From the NCBI RefSeq assembly GCF_016860605.1, contig NZ_BNJR01000014.1, forward strand, positions 62,001-126,000: a DNA stretch of 64,000 bases. Direction: 5' to 3'. This document shows positions 1 to 8,549 of the stretch, piece by piece. Made by a program: the position numbers and the translations under genes. Numbering within the stretch: position 1 is the stretch's first letter; every line of letters begins with the position of its first letter. This DNA comes from Lentilactobacillus fungorum. Lineage in GTDB: Bacteria; Bacillota; Bacilli; Lactobacillales; Lactobacillaceae. The notes beneath the pieces are model-generated. The model was given only the letters and a program-made list of their open reading frames with translations, had not been told where the DNA came from and did not search any database.

Positions 1-2310
1 GCCTTTCTTGATGTGCTTAGTACGTTTGCCAAAGTTAGCGTTGTTGTAACGGTAAATGGTTTTCTTAACTTTAATTTGCTTTGGCTGCTTAGTCTTAGCG
101 GAAATCACTAACTTCCGGTTACCCGTAATGTAGTGACCATTACTCAAGAGATAACGCGTGGTCAAGTTATGCTTAACAAATCCCTTAACTTTCAGTTGAG
201 TACCCTGCTTGAAGTTCTTAACCTTGCTCGTCAAGTTTTTATTCTTGTACTCATTGACACCCCCGGGATTGATTACCGTCAGTGTCTGGTGCGAAGTGTG
301 ATAGTAAACTGGGCGAACATAGGCGTACTTAGCAGTAATGTAGCCTCTCTTGCCGGCAGTCTTGCTGTAGTGGTTGACATCCCGCACAACATAGCGCAGG
401 TTGCCCGCCTTGGACGTTGCATAATTTGTGACCACAAACATCGGTCGATTGATCCGCGGCTTCTTAACGTAACTGGCACTTCGCTGGTTCTTCTTGAAGT
501 CCTTGTGCTTGTAAAGGTAAATCTTCTTCAAAGCATAAACAGCTTCACCCTTCTTGGCAAGCCCGGGAGTTGCTGATTGAGTCGTCGTTGTGCTGCCCGG
601 GGTTGGCGTTGGATTAGGCGTTGGTGTAACTGGGTTAACTGGGTTCACCGGATTAACTGGGTTAACCGGGTTCACTGGAGTCGGTGGTGTCGGTGGCGTT
701 GGGTTGCTATTCTTTGTATACGTCATCGTGACCGATTGGGCCTCGTTCGACAACGTATACTCAAACTGATTATTAGTGATGCTCTTAAATGTATAGTTAT
801 CGATAGTTTTCTTATAGGGGGCAGTTGATAAGTCAAATTTCTGTCCCACACTGCCATTCACAACCTGATCAGCTGAAATCGTGTGACTCACACCCTGCTC
901 GTCAACATAAACATAGTGAATCGTTAATGGCTCAGCCGCAACTGGCTGTGACCTTTCACTAAAGATGTAAGTAACCGTTGGGGTGGCTGTTTTACTATAT
1001 GTGCCAGTCTCACTACCATCAACGGTATAACTATTAAAACGATACTTTTGGTCAAGCGCTTGAATAATTCCTTGAATGGTTGCATTGTTTTTCAAATCAT
1101 ACGTCGTTCCAGCATCCCCTGACAAAGTTTGTTGCTGATAGAGTTGTTGGTCAGTACCATCCGCGAGTTTTTGAACAAAGCGGACATTAACATTACCCAC
1201 ACTATCATCGAGAGTGTATGGCTGAACAATTGCACCATCAAACATATGTCCAGTCGACCCAAACAACGGATCATCCCAGTACAATGTCAGAAAGCCTGAA
1301 TTACCGGCCTTATTCAAATTTGTCCAAGTAACTGATTGTACTTTTTTGGAGCTAGAGCCACCATCGGCTGTGCTAATGTATGAGCTTGCAAATCTCGTTG
1401 TATTTAGTGACTTCTGATAATCATCATAATAGTATGGCAGGACTGGCACATTGGCCCCGTCAATATTTTTAATAACAAATGATGACATCGTATAACTTGA
1501 AACATTAGAATTTAAGCGAATAGTCGGTAATATGAAAATGTGCGAGTTAACGTCTGTGCTTGGCTGCAACGTTGCTTGCGAATTATTCAGAGGTGAAATA
1601 TCAGTAATCTCGTTGGAAGAAAGGGCCACACCCTTCATCTTAAGATTAGTTACCGGCGTTAAATCATGAATATGGTTTCGCTGAAAATCAATATCAGTTA
1701 AATTTGATAGGTTGGCTAAAGCACTGATATCGCTAACGTACCCTTTCCTAGGGGTTACGTCCCATGGACCTCCATAATCTTTGAAAGCGCCAAGATAAGC
1801 AGATATTGAAATTCTTGTAAGCTCCTTTGCGTATTGAAGCCCAGTTAATGACTGAACATCCAAAATATTCTGTAGCGCTTGTTGGCTGTTAACCTGTGTA
1901 TCTGTGCGTGCCGAGTAGGTCAACGCCGTCAGATTATCCTCAATCATCTTTTTAGTAATCTGATCAACGGATGATACCTGAACCCCATCATGCTGAAGTT
2001 CTGCTAACACCAATTGCTGCAACGCTTTATCTGGCATCCACTCGTCAATTTTGCCAGTTGCGTTCGGATCAATGTCATCTGCGGCCTTTTGCGTCGTCCA
2101 CGCTGAGTTGACATGATCATGCAGCCAGGTATCGTGTTGCGCGTCGGTACCTCCCTGCCAAAATACCGGCGTTGAATCATCTGCTAAAGCCGTTGGTAAT
2201 TCGTTTATTACGCTAAATGAAAACGCAAGGAACATCGTTACAATTGCTGTAAGTGCGGCGTTAATAAGCCGTCTTGTTCCTTGCTTTTTACGATTACTAA
2301 TCTGATCCAT
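1..2310 (-). CDS. Cell-surface protein, LRR-like plus MucBP domains (3' end outside window)
   Basis: An open frame of 770 codons runs from ATG at 2310 to the window edge with no stop, so the C-terminus is missing. The RBS is GAGGGGG. A signal peptide (charged RKKQGTRR, hydrophobic stretch, cleavage near ALA-DD) is followed by a leucine-rich-like region (LSNLTDIDF, ITDISPLNN) at about residues 140-280. Two MucBP-like domains (VNVRFVQKL and LTIHYVYVDEQG) come next, then a PVN repeat linker of about 25 residues and a basic, Tyr/Lys-rich C-terminal region resembling the SLAP/DUF5776 domains of lactobacilli. It is probably a secreted, wall-associated adhesin-like protein. The final anchor is not visible. 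The ligand is unknown. Confidence 0.85.
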   Translation of the reverse strand, partial: MDQISNRKKQGTRRLINAALTAIVTMFLAFSFSVINELPTALADDSTPVFWQGGTDAQHDTWLHDHVNSAWTTQKAADDIDPNATGKIDEWMPDKALQQLVLAELQHDGVQVSSVDQITKKMIEDNLTALTYSARTDTQVNSQQALQNILDVQSLTGLQYAKELTRISISAYLGAFKDYGGPWDVTPRKGYVSDISALANLSNLTDIDFQRNHIHDLTPVTNLKMKGVALSSNEITDISPLNNSQATLQPSTDVNSHIFILPTIRLNSNVSSYTMSSFVIKNIDGANVPVLPYYYDDYQKSLNTTRFASSYISTADGGSSSKKVQSVTWTNLNKAGNSGFLTLYWDDPLFGSTGHMFDGAIVQPYTLDDSVGNVNVRFVQKLADGTDQQLYQQQTLSGDAGTTYDLKNNATIQGIIQALDQKYRFNSYTVDGSETGTYSKTATPTVTYIFSERSQPVAAEPLTIHYVYVDEQGVSHTISADQVVNGSVGQKFDLSTAPYKKTIDNYTFKSITNNQFEYTLSNEAQSVTMTYTKNSNPTPPTPPTPVNPVNPVNPVNPVNPVTPTPNPTPTPGSTTTTQSATPGLAKKGEAVYALKKIYLYKHKDFKKNQRSASYVKKPRINRPMFVVTNYATSKAGNLRYVVRDVNHYSKTAGKRGYITAKYAYVRPVYYHTSHQTLTVINPGGVNEYKNKNLTSKVKNFKQGTQLKVKGFVKHNLTTRYLLSNGHYITGNRKLVISAKTKQPKQIKVKKTIYRYNNANFGKRTKHIKKG

Positions 2311-2622
2311 ATTAATATCCCCCTCATCAATTAATGTGATCAATCCGCACCTGTGTTCCCCAACACATACGGACAAATTGTCGGTGCAAGTTAATCTTAC
2401 CATGAATTATTATTGTTTGAACATCTTTTTAGTAATCGTTTTCAATGCCAATATCTAAACTATTCAATTTATGGCAAGATATCCAAAAGCCCCTTTAAAT
2501 TATCCGATAATGCCTCTAACCTAACTGCTAACTACCTATCCCAAACTCCCACCATCAAAAAAATGGCTGAGAGCAGTATCCTACTCCCAACCACAATTTA
2601 TTATTTATTAACACCGATTATC
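2311..2622. other. Intergenic, surface-protein promoter region
   Basis: Apart from the 5' UTR structure and a probable minus-strand promoter near 2400-2420, nothing else is recognised here. Open frames in the stretch have no convincing RBS. Confidence 0.5.
2347..2387 (-). ncRNA. Compact three-way junction in the 5' UTR of the surface protein
   Basis: On the minus strand GCACC (2387-2383) pairs with GGTGC (2351-2347), closing two hairpins. These are GACA/TGTC (2382-2379 with 2375-2372) and TGTGTT/AACACA around a GGGG loop (2367-2362 with 2357-2352). All three helices abut with almost no linker. It lies between a possible promoter (TTCAAA, 16 nt, TAAGAT, near 2400-2420) and the RBS. No known riboswitch class was recognised. 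Confidence 0.4.
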
Positions 2623-3129
2623 TTACCTAAACCCTGCCTCACCAGCCAAATGTTCCTTGGCTGTATAAGCTTTCACCCGAATTCGAATCACACCAACGTA
2701 AGCCATCGTCTTCTCCGAAATATTAAACAAGTCGATCGACTGCCCCGTTTCATGTGACAATAGCAACTGCAAAGCATGCCGCTTAACGTCTAAGTCATCA
2801 ATTAATTCAGCATCCCCATACCCCATCACACTTCTATAAGCAAAGCTCGGGGTATTTTCCTTAGGGCTTTCTGGTGTCATCAATCTGCCGCCATCGTCAA
2901 TTTCAAATCCCATCCGGCCATCTTGTTTGATTAATTCACGTTTGTGGCCAACCGGGGCCCCGTGAATATACAAGGTTAACCGATCCTGCTCATCAAATTC
3001 ATAGCCAAAATTTGTCGGCACAACATAGGGATAATCGGCTGTCCGAAAGCCGCTGTGAATGACGTGAGAGGCTTGTAAGATTGACTTGATTTCTGCCATG
3101 TCAATGACTTCTCGATCTTTTCTACGCAT
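2623..3129 (-). CDS. Pyridoxamine 5'-phosphate oxidase-family (NimA-like) flavoprotein
   Basis: 168 residues, starting MRRKDREV, the characteristic N-terminus of the Nim/PPOX-like split-barrel family. This is why the ATG at 3129 is preferred over the internal Met at residue 11. The core PYVVPTNFGYEF, the LYIHGAPVGHKRELI segment and the conserved YRSVMGYGDAELI fit FMN-binding members annotated as 5-nitroimidazole resistance or general stress proteins. The substrate is not predictable. It sits 18 nt downstream of the D-2-hydroxyacid dehydrogenase on the same strand and may be co-transcribed. Confidence 0.8.
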   Translation of the reverse strand: MRRKDREVIDMAEIKSILQASHVIHSGFRTADYPYVVPTNFGYEFDEQDRLTLYIHGAPVGHKRELIKQDGRMGFEIDDGGRLMTPESPKENTPSFAYRSVMGYGDAELIDDLDVKRHALQLLLSHETGQSIDLFNISEKTMAYVGVIRIRVKAYTAKEHLAGEAGFR

Positions 3130-3147
3130 TCGATTAACTCCAATTGA

Positions 3148-4143
3148 TTATGATTGACTAACTTGATGCGAACTCTTTTGACCTGATAAGACCGCCAAGA
3201 CATCGTCTAAAGCAAACTGAACCATGTTTTCTACTGCCACTTCCGTGTAAAAGCCAATGTGGGGACTCACGTTAACGTTTGGCATAGCCAATAATTTCTT
3301 TAGGTTTTCGTTAGTTAACGGCTTGCCGGTAAGGTCTTGGCCAACAATCCCGTTTTCGCCCTCAATCGTATCGATGGCTGCCGCGGCAATTTCTTTGTTT
3401 TCCAAAGCTGCGACTAATGCTGGTGTATCAACCACTGGTCCTCGAGAAGCATTAATGAAGATGGCCGATGGCTTCATTTCTTGAAAGACTTTTGCGTTAA
3501 TAATATGGTGAGTTTCGTCAGTTAACGGCGTGTGCATCGTGAGAATATCGGCGGTCTTGTATACCGTTTCGTGATCCACATAAGTTAAGGTGTCGTTTAA
3601 TTCCGGTCGATGAATTGGATCTGCGGCAATCACCGTGGCGCCCAAGGCATTAAAGATTCTGGCCACAGCACTGCCGATTTTACCAGCCCCAATAATGCCG
3701 ACCGTTAACGTATGAATTTCTTTGGCTTCCACGCCGCCCCAACTAAAGTCACCCTGATCTTCGCGTGCTTTAACTTCTCCGAGATGCCGCAATAACCACA
3801 TCACGTGGGCTAACACCAATTCACTCACCGAACGCGGTGAATAGGCCGGCACGTTAGTTACCACCAACTTATTTGCGGCCGCTTGCTTTAAGTCAATAAT
3901 CTCATAACCCGTACTCCTAAGAGCCAACTGCTTAATTCCAAAAGCGTGCAGTTGCTGATAAATGACGGGATCGCTAACAGCCCCATGCTGTAAAATTGAA
4001 ACGCCATCGTATCCCTTGGCTAATTTGACCGTGTCGGCTGTCAATGGCACCGTGTTCGTGTCGACTTGGACGTTATGCTGCTTAGCCCAATCATCAATTG
4101 GCTTTTGCTCATCTGGACGAGATGTGTACATCAAAATTTTCAT
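3148..4143 (-). CDS. D-2-hydroxyacid dehydrogenase (D-lactate dehydrogenase family)
   Basis: 331 residues, normal for the family. The NAD-binding GAGKIG is at residues 152-157. Catalytic residues are visible as Arg in NASRGPVVDT, Glu in DTIEGENG and His in SPHIGFYTE. It reduces 2-oxo acids to D-2-hydroxy acids with NADH. D-lactate dehydrogenase is the default name, but the gene lies directly downstream of an aminotransferase with an aromatic leader peptide. Phenylpyruvate or 4-hydroxyphenylpyruvate are therefore plausible substrates (inference). A GGTGGG/CCCACC hairpin at 4189-4208 separates the two genes. Confidence 0.85.
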   Translation of the reverse strand: MKILMYTSRPDEQKPIDDWAKQHNVQVDTNTVPLTADTVKLAKGYDGVSILQHGAVSDPVIYQQLHAFGIKQLALRSTGYEIIDLKQAAANKLVVTNVPAYSPRSVSELVLAHVMWLLRHLGEVKAREDQGDFSWGGVEAKEIHTLTVGIIGAGKIGSAVARIFNALGATVIAADPIHRPELNDTLTYVDHETVYKTADILTMHTPLTDETHHIINAKVFQEMKPSAIFINASRGPVVDTPALVAALENKEIAAAAIDTIEGENGIVGQDLTGKPLTNENLKKLLAMPNVNVSPHIGFYTEVAVENMVQFALDDVLAVLSGQKSSHQVSQS

Positions 4144-4245
4144 TTTTTACCCTGATTTCTTCGTTTTATCGTGCTGTTTATACTCATTGGTGGGTTTTTA
4201 ACCCCACCTCATTGCCTGCTCAGCACCATTCAAGCAAAATCATTT

Positions 4246-5430
4246 TTATTTTTCACTAACTTGTTTGCTGGCAACATATTGTTGGATACGCTCAACTGCT
4301 TTTTGTAAGTCTTCGGTACTTGCCGCGTAACTGATTCGCACATAGCCTTCACCGCCAGCGCCGAAGAATTTACCAGGGATCAACGCAACGTGGGCTTCTT
4401 TAGCCAAATCATAACAGAAGTCAACACTACTTTGGTTCAGACCAGCTGGAATTTTAGCAAACACGTAAAAGGCCCCAGCTGGCGTTGGGCAGGTGAACCC
4501 AGCCTGGGCGAGGCCGGCCGTTAACAAATCCCGCCGTTTTAAGTAGGTTGCTTTCATTGGTTGAGCGTCGTCAAAGCCATTCTTGAAGGCTTCTTCAGCG
4601 GCCGCTTGGGTGTTGGTAGCTAACGATGTCATCGTAAATTCACTAACCTTGGCAACTTCGTCAATAATAGCTGCTGGACCACAAATCATCCCAATTCTCC
4701 AACCCGTCATCGCGTGGGACTTCGAAACGCCATTCATGACTAAGGTCTGCTCCGGCAAAATCGAGCCCATCGAAACGTGGGTGCCATCGTAAGTTAACTC
4801 ACTGTAAATTTCATCGCTCAAACAAATCATATCGTACTTAGAAATAACCGCCGCTAATTTCTCCAAGTCAGCTCGGTGATAGGTCACACCCGTTGGATTG
4901 TTCGGGAAGTTCAAGATAACGGCTTTGACAGTCCCTTGGTTGTCATCGATTGCGGCTTGCAGTTTTTCGGGAGATAACACAAAACCATTATCGGACGTAT
5001 CAACGAAAACCGGCTTGGCGCCCGCTAACATGACAATCGGAATGTATAACGGGAAAATCGGCGTTGGGATAATCACAGTGTCACCGGGATTGAGCATTGC
5101 CGTTAACGACGCGTAAATTGCTCCAGTGGCGCCAGCGGTCATCAGCACTTGGGTTGCCGGATCGTAGTGCAAACCATATTTCTTATTCAAGAAATTGGCA
5201 GCCGCTTGCCGCAAGCTATCGGTTCCCCGTGAATTGGTGTAGTGGCTTTCATTATCATTGATTGCGTTAATCGCTGCTTGTTTCACGTGCTCCGGGGTAT
5301 TGAAGTCAGGTTCACCCAAAGTAAGTTTGACAATATCTGGAATCGTTGAAATCTTCTGATTGAAGGTTAAAATTGCGGCGGGCGTTAACGCAGCCACCCG
5401 TTTGTTCATTTTTTCTGATAATTGACTCAT
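4246..5430 (-). CDS. Class I PLP aminotransferase, probably aromatic (AraT/PatA-like)
   Basis: 394 residues from ATG 5430, preceded by AGGAGG at good spacing. A longer open frame extends upstream only because it runs through a repeat element. Fold-type I features include NFPNNPTGVTY, SDEIYSEL and the PLP lysine in MNGVSKSHAMTGWRIG. It transfers the amino group between an amino acid and a 2-oxo acid. The leader RNA at 5942-6198 encodes YYFWFF, so regulation by aromatic amino acids is likely and the substrate is probably Phe, Tyr or Trp (inference from context). Four repeat copies lie between leader and gene. Sequence alone would not exclude aspartate or branched-chain preference. Confidence 0.85.
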   Translation of the reverse strand: MSQLSEKMNKRVAALTPAAILTFNQKISTIPDIVKLTLGEPDFNTPEHVKQAAINAINDNESHYTNSRGTDSLRQAAANFLNKKYGLHYDPATQVLMTAGATGAIYASLTAMLNPGDTVIIPTPIFPLYIPIVMLAGAKPVFVDTSDNGFVLSPEKLQAAIDDNQGTVKAVILNFPNNPTGVTYHRADLEKLAAVISKYDMICLSDEIYSELTYDGTHVSMGSILPEQTLVMNGVSKSHAMTGWRIGMICGPAAIIDEVAKVSEFTMTSLATNTQAAAEEAFKNGFDDAQPMKATYLKRRDLLTAGLAQAGFTCPTPAGAFYVFAKIPAGLNQSSVDFCYDLAKEAHVALIPGKFFGAGGEGYVRISYAASTEDLQKAVERIQQYVASKQVSEK

Positions 5431-5452
5431 AGTGTGTCCTCCTAATGTATAA

Positions 5453-5939
5453 GTGAGCGGAGCAAAGCGGTTAGAAAGCGGAGCGTAAGTCTCCTTTGTG
5501 GGAAATTCCCGGGCTTGGAATTTTTCACAAAGGTGCTTACGCGCAGATTTCTGCTTTGCGCAGCTGTCCAAAAAAGTGAGCGGAGCCAGGCGCTTAGAAA
5601 GCGGAGCATAAGTCTCCTCGGACGGGAATCCCCGGGCTTGGGATTTTCGTCCGAGGTGCTTATGCGGAAGTTTCTGCTTTGCGTAGCTGTCCTAAAAAAG
5701 TGAGCGGAGCCAGGCGCTTAGAAAGCGGAGCCTAAGGCTACTTGACCAAAAATCCCGGGCCTGGATTTTTGGACAAGTTGACTTAGGTGCAGCTTTCTGC
5801 TTTGCGCAGCTGTCCTAAAACAAGTGAGCGGAGCCAGGCGGTTAGAAACCGGAGCATAAGTTTACTTGGCCGGAAATCCCGGGCTTGGATTTTTGGGCAA
5901 GTAGGCTTAGGCGCAGGTTTCTGCCTGACGCAGCTGTCC
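5453..5939 (-). repeat. Palindromic repeat block 1 (4 tandem copies)
   Basis: Units at 5453-5569, 5576-5692, 5700-5815 and 5824-5939. Each is 116-117 bp and quasi-palindromic around a CCCGGGCTT or CCCGGGCCT centre. Orientation (GGACAGCTG end first, CGCTCAC end last) is on the minus strand, towards the aminotransferase. The last unit ends 22 nt before its ATG. Central stems differ between units but remain self-complementary, for example CCTTTGTG/CACAAAGG against CCTCGGACG/CGTCCGAGG. Confidence 0.9.
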
Positions 5940-5941
5940 TA

Positions 5942-6141
5942 CAAAATAGGGCCCTTCACAGTCAGCTGATTGACTGAAAAGGACCCCACCATTGGTTTAA
6001 TCCCGCACAGTCAATAACTGATCTGTGCGGCCTTTAAATTCTCATCACGAAAATCTCTTGGCTTATCACAGATCAGATCTGGAAAAACCAAAAGTAATAT
6101 CGGCAACTATTCAAATGAGTTCGATGTAAGTTGGTCATCAT
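5942..6141 (-). promoter_or_regulatory. Aromatic leader-peptide attenuator upstream of the aminotransferase
   Basis: After the leader ORF (stop at 6075-6073) five segments can pair in alternative ways. 1:2 is CTGATCTGTG (6076-6067) with CACAGATCAG (6027-6018), 10 bp. 2:3 is CCGCACAG (6030-6023) with CTGTGCGG (6010-6003), extended by TCA/TGA. 3:4 is ATTGACTG (6015-6008) with CAGTCAAT (5976-5969). 4:5 is the terminator, AAGG and CAGTCA arms at 5986-5971 with TGACTG and CCTT arms at 5964-5949, then TATTTTG. Segment 1 overlaps the leader stop codon. A ribosome at the stop would block 1, giving 2:3 and 4:5 (off). A ribosome stalled at the aromatic codons leaves 1:2 and 3:4 (on). Confidence 0.75.
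6073..6141 (-). CDS. Aromatic leader peptide (22 aa, YYFWFF)
   Basis: A 22-codon ORF starts at ATG 6141 (a second ATG follows immediately) behind AAGGAG at 6-nt spacing and ends with TGA at 6073. Near its end are six consecutive aromatic codons, Tyr-Tyr-Phe-Trp-Phe-Phe, then Gln-Ile-stop. With a promoter upstream, a terminator downstream and an aminotransferase as next gene, this is a leader peptide for ribosome-mediated attenuation rather than a functional protein. Confidence 0.8.
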   Translation of the reverse strand: MMTNLHRTHLNSCRYYFWFFQI

Positions 6142-6169
6142 TAAAAACTCCTTAGAATAAGTTAATTAC

Positions 6170-6198
6170 ATGATAGCCGTTTTAATATACATTGGCAA
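6170..6198 (-). promoter_or_regulatory. Promoter of the aminotransferase leader
   Basis: TTGCCA (6198-6193), a 17-nt spacer and TATCAT (6175-6170) on the minus strand, about 30 nt before the leader-peptide ATG. It abuts the menG stop codon. Confidence 0.7.
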
Positions 6199-6201
6199 GG
6201 G

Positions 6202-6924
6202 CTATTTTGACTTTTCTACCTGTCCAAGATGCAAAGCAGCGGCGCCAAAGGTAAGCGGTCGATAGGAAACATTGATCATCCCCGCTTGCCGAAACATCTG
6301 CGCTAACTCTTTGGCAGAAACAAATTGTTTAGCGGTTTGTTGCAAATATGAATATTCCCGATATTTACCAACAGCAAATTGGGCCATCACTGGAACGGTT
6401 TTAAAATAAAGCCACCATCCTAGTTTAAACAACGGCGAGGTTGGCTGCGAAGTTTCTAGCGATTCAATTTGGCCACCTGGTCGAACGACGCGAACCATCT
6501 CTTTTAAAACCCGATTCGCGTCCGGAACGTTACGCAAGCCAAAGCCAATGGTGGCAACATCAAATTCGTTATCCGTGTATGGCAGCTGCATTGCATCTCC
6601 GGCCACGAAAATCACACGATCAGAAACACCTGCTGCGGTTATCTTTTGCTTGGCAATTGCCAACATATCTTCGCTAAAGTCCAAGCCAACCACGCGCCCA
6701 GAAGGCCCCACTGCCTTAGCCAAGGCAACCGTCCAATCGCCGGTACCACAGCAAACGTCAATGACAAACGCGCCGGTTAACTGCTGAAGTTCTTTCATGG
6801 CGACTTGTCGCCATTTACGATGCCGACCCAAGCTAATTAAAGAATTCATCGAGTCGTAGTTGGGGGCTAGTTCGTTAAACAATGATTCAACTTGTGACTC
6901 CGGGGTCTTATTTGTTAAGCTCAT
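6202..6924 (-). CDS. menG: Demethylmenaquinone methyltransferase
   Basis: 240 residues from ATG 6924 (RBS AAAGGAG). SAM-dependent UbiE/MenG methyltransferase with motif I VIDVCCGTGDW, the GLDFSEDMLAIAK segment, GFGLRNVPD and RVVRPGGQIESLE. It methylates demethylmenaquinone to menaquinone at the membrane. It is divergent from the prenyltransferase gene and no other men genes are in the window. This fits lactobacilli that salvage a quinone precursor for cytochrome bd respiration (inference). Confidence 0.9.
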   Translation of the reverse strand: MSLTNKTPESQVESLFNELAPNYDSMNSLISLGRHRKWRQVAMKELQQLTGAFVIDVCCGTGDWTVALAKAVGPSGRVVGLDFSEDMLAIAKQKITAAGVSDRVIFVAGDAMQLPYTDNEFDVATIGFGLRNVPDANRVLKEMVRVVRPGGQIESLETSQPTSPLFKLGWWLYFKTVPVMAQFAVGKYREYSYLQQTAKQFVSAKELAQMFRQAGMINVSYRPLTFGAAALHLGQVEKSK

Positions 6925-6990
6925 GTTGCCACTCCTTTGGTATAATTTGATTGTGCCTTGTAACAAATCGATTCAAAAATGGAGGTTCCT

Positions 6991-7902
6991 ATGGATTTAT
7001 CAACATTTACCGAACTAATTGAATTTAAAATTCTCGGCGCCAGCGCCTTTCCGTTTAGCGTCGGCCTTTTCTTTAGCTGGTACTTTTTAAATTCCGTTAA
7101 CGGATTATACGCGGCCTTATTTTTTATTGCCATGATTTTATTTGATGCGGCTGTTAACGTCATGGACAACTATAATGATTTTCACCATTCCGATGCCGAA
7201 GAATATAAATCAAAAACCAACATTGTCGGCCGAGCAAACATCTCAGCAACCTTTCTAAATAGTTTGTTGGTCATTTTAATTGGTCCCTCAGCTGCGATTG
7301 GTCTTTATTTAACAGCCAAAGTGGGCTTGCCACTCCTTTGGATGGGGATATTCTGTTTTGCCATTGGCATACTATATTCCTCTGGACCTCACCCAATTTC
7401 TAGCACCCCATTTGGTGAATTGGCCTCTGGCTTTACGATGGGTGTGATGATCGTCTTGATTTCAGTTTACATTAATTCCTATCAAGTGTTCACGTGGAAT
7501 GCCGAATTATTGTTAGAAATTTTATTAGCCGCCTCTCCAGAATTTATCTGGATCGGCAATATCATGTTTGCCAATAATATTTGTGACGCCGAAGAGGACC
7601 GCTTAAATCATCGTTACACGATTGTCCATTATTTAGGCGTTTCTCGCTCTGTATTCTTATTTAACGCGATGAACGTGCTTGTGATTTTGCTGATTTTTTT
7701 GGCAATCTTTTTAGGCGTTTACCCAGTTGCCTTGATTTCTGTGGTTCTAGCAGTGCCATTCATCTTAAAGCAAATGCGATTATTTACCGCCAAACAGGTT
7801 AAAACCGAAACCTTTATCTGCTCAGTACGAATTCTAGGCGCCGGCTCCCTTAGCCTCTGGGTTGGCTTCTTAGCTTATCTCCTATATGTATGGGCACGCT
7901 AA
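6991..7902 (+). CDS. menA: 1,4-dihydroxy-2-naphthoate prenyltransferase-like UbiA-family protein
   Basis: 303 residues from ATG 6991. The upstream ATG at 6979 is rejected because GGAGG lies between the two. About eight membrane segments. The first Asp-rich motif is DNYNDFHHSDAEE and the second is NNICDAEEDRLNHR, as in UbiA prenyltransferases. It attaches the isoprenoid tail to 1,4-dihydroxy-2-naphthoate. Divergent pairing with menG supports a menaquinone role. Confidence 0.85.
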   Translation: MDLSTFTELIEFKILGASAFPFSVGLFFSWYFLNSVNGLYAALFFIAMILFDAAVNVMDNYNDFHHSDAEEYKSKTNIVGRANISATFLNSLLVILIGPSAAIGLYLTAKVGLPLLWMGIFCFAIGILYSSGPHPISSTPFGELASGFTMGVMIVLISVYINSYQVFTWNAELLLEILLAASPEFIWIGNIMFANNICDAEEDRLNHRYTIVHYLGVSRSVFLFNAMNVLVILLIFLAIFLGVYPVALISVVLAVPFILKQMRLFTAKQVKTETFICSVRILGAGSLSLWVGFLAYLLYVWAR

Positions 7903-7981
7903 GCTTTTTGGCAGGGTTAACAATAATCCCGCTAACGCTTAAAAATTGGATCAAAGCCAGCCAAATAAGGAGCGTGATGCC

Positions 7982-8521
7982 ATGCGTTACAAAAAAATGA
8001 TGACACTAGTTGGCAGTTTCATTCTCTTGATGACCGTTTTAGGTAGCGTCATTGTTTTTCAGTCTAAATCCGGCTCACGGCCACCTAGTGATCGACCAGC
8101 GGCTAAGAAGCGTTATCGGCCGCTCACGACTAATACTTTTTATCGGCACCCTAAGATTCGCGATAGTGCCATTATTTACTTTGCCATCAAGCACGTCCAC
8201 ATTCAGCGCTGGCAAGAAATTGCCGACTTTAAGGCCGGCTGGCAGGTCGAAAAATACCGAAAAGCTGGCCACTGGCGCTACTTGGTTTGGCCCGATCAAC
8301 ATATCACTGAACAAGAAAAGCAGCTGACCCCAAACTGGTTTGAATTTAGACATGCTAACTATGTGATCTACCATAGTTTTGAGGTTCACACGGCCCAAGC
8401 CGATGAGGACCAGCACGTCAAAGTCAGTATGAGCAACATTCTAAAACACATTAATGCCGATCGGGCGGCGGGGACGGTGCGGAGGATGACTCGAAAGTTG
8501 GTGATCAGGGATCATGATTGA
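7982..8521 (+). CDS. Small membrane-anchored or secreted protein of unknown function
   Basis: 180 residues from ATG 7982, AAGGAG 9 nt upstream. The longer frame from 7946 lacks an RBS. It has an N-terminal hydrophobic segment (MMTLVGSFILLMTVLGSVIVF), then a basic, Trp/His-rich exported domain (about 40-180) with no recognised motif. It overlaps the beginning of the next frame but the chosen start of that gene lies 28 nt downstream, so the two are probably one unit with related extracytoplasmic roles. Confidence 0.65.
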   Translation: MRYKKMMTLVGSFILLMTVLGSVIVFQSKSGSRPPSDRPAAKKRYRPLTTNTFYRHPKIRDSAIIYFAIKHVHIQRWQEIADFKAGWQVEKYRKAGHWRYLVWPDQHITEQEKQLTPNWFEFRHANYVIYHSFEVHTAQADEDQHVKVSMSNILKHINADRAAGTVRRMTRKLVIRDHD

Positions 8522-8549
8522 GGGATTAGCAAAACAAGGAGATTTAACG

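Noticed and set aside
133-828. Plus-strand open frames at the left edge
   Set aside because: They are antisense to the surface protein frame and its proline-rich repeat.
5431-5571. 47-residue N-terminal extension of the aminotransferase
   Set aside because: Runs through repeat unit 1, and an excellent RBS precedes the internal ATG at 5430.
5515-5969. Open frames of 60-80 codons rich in SERSKALRN, LGRKSRAWIF and similar
   Set aside because: They are translations of the palindromic repeats (the same peptide strings recur at 18619-18873, 36633-36836 and 54030-54281), without RBS.
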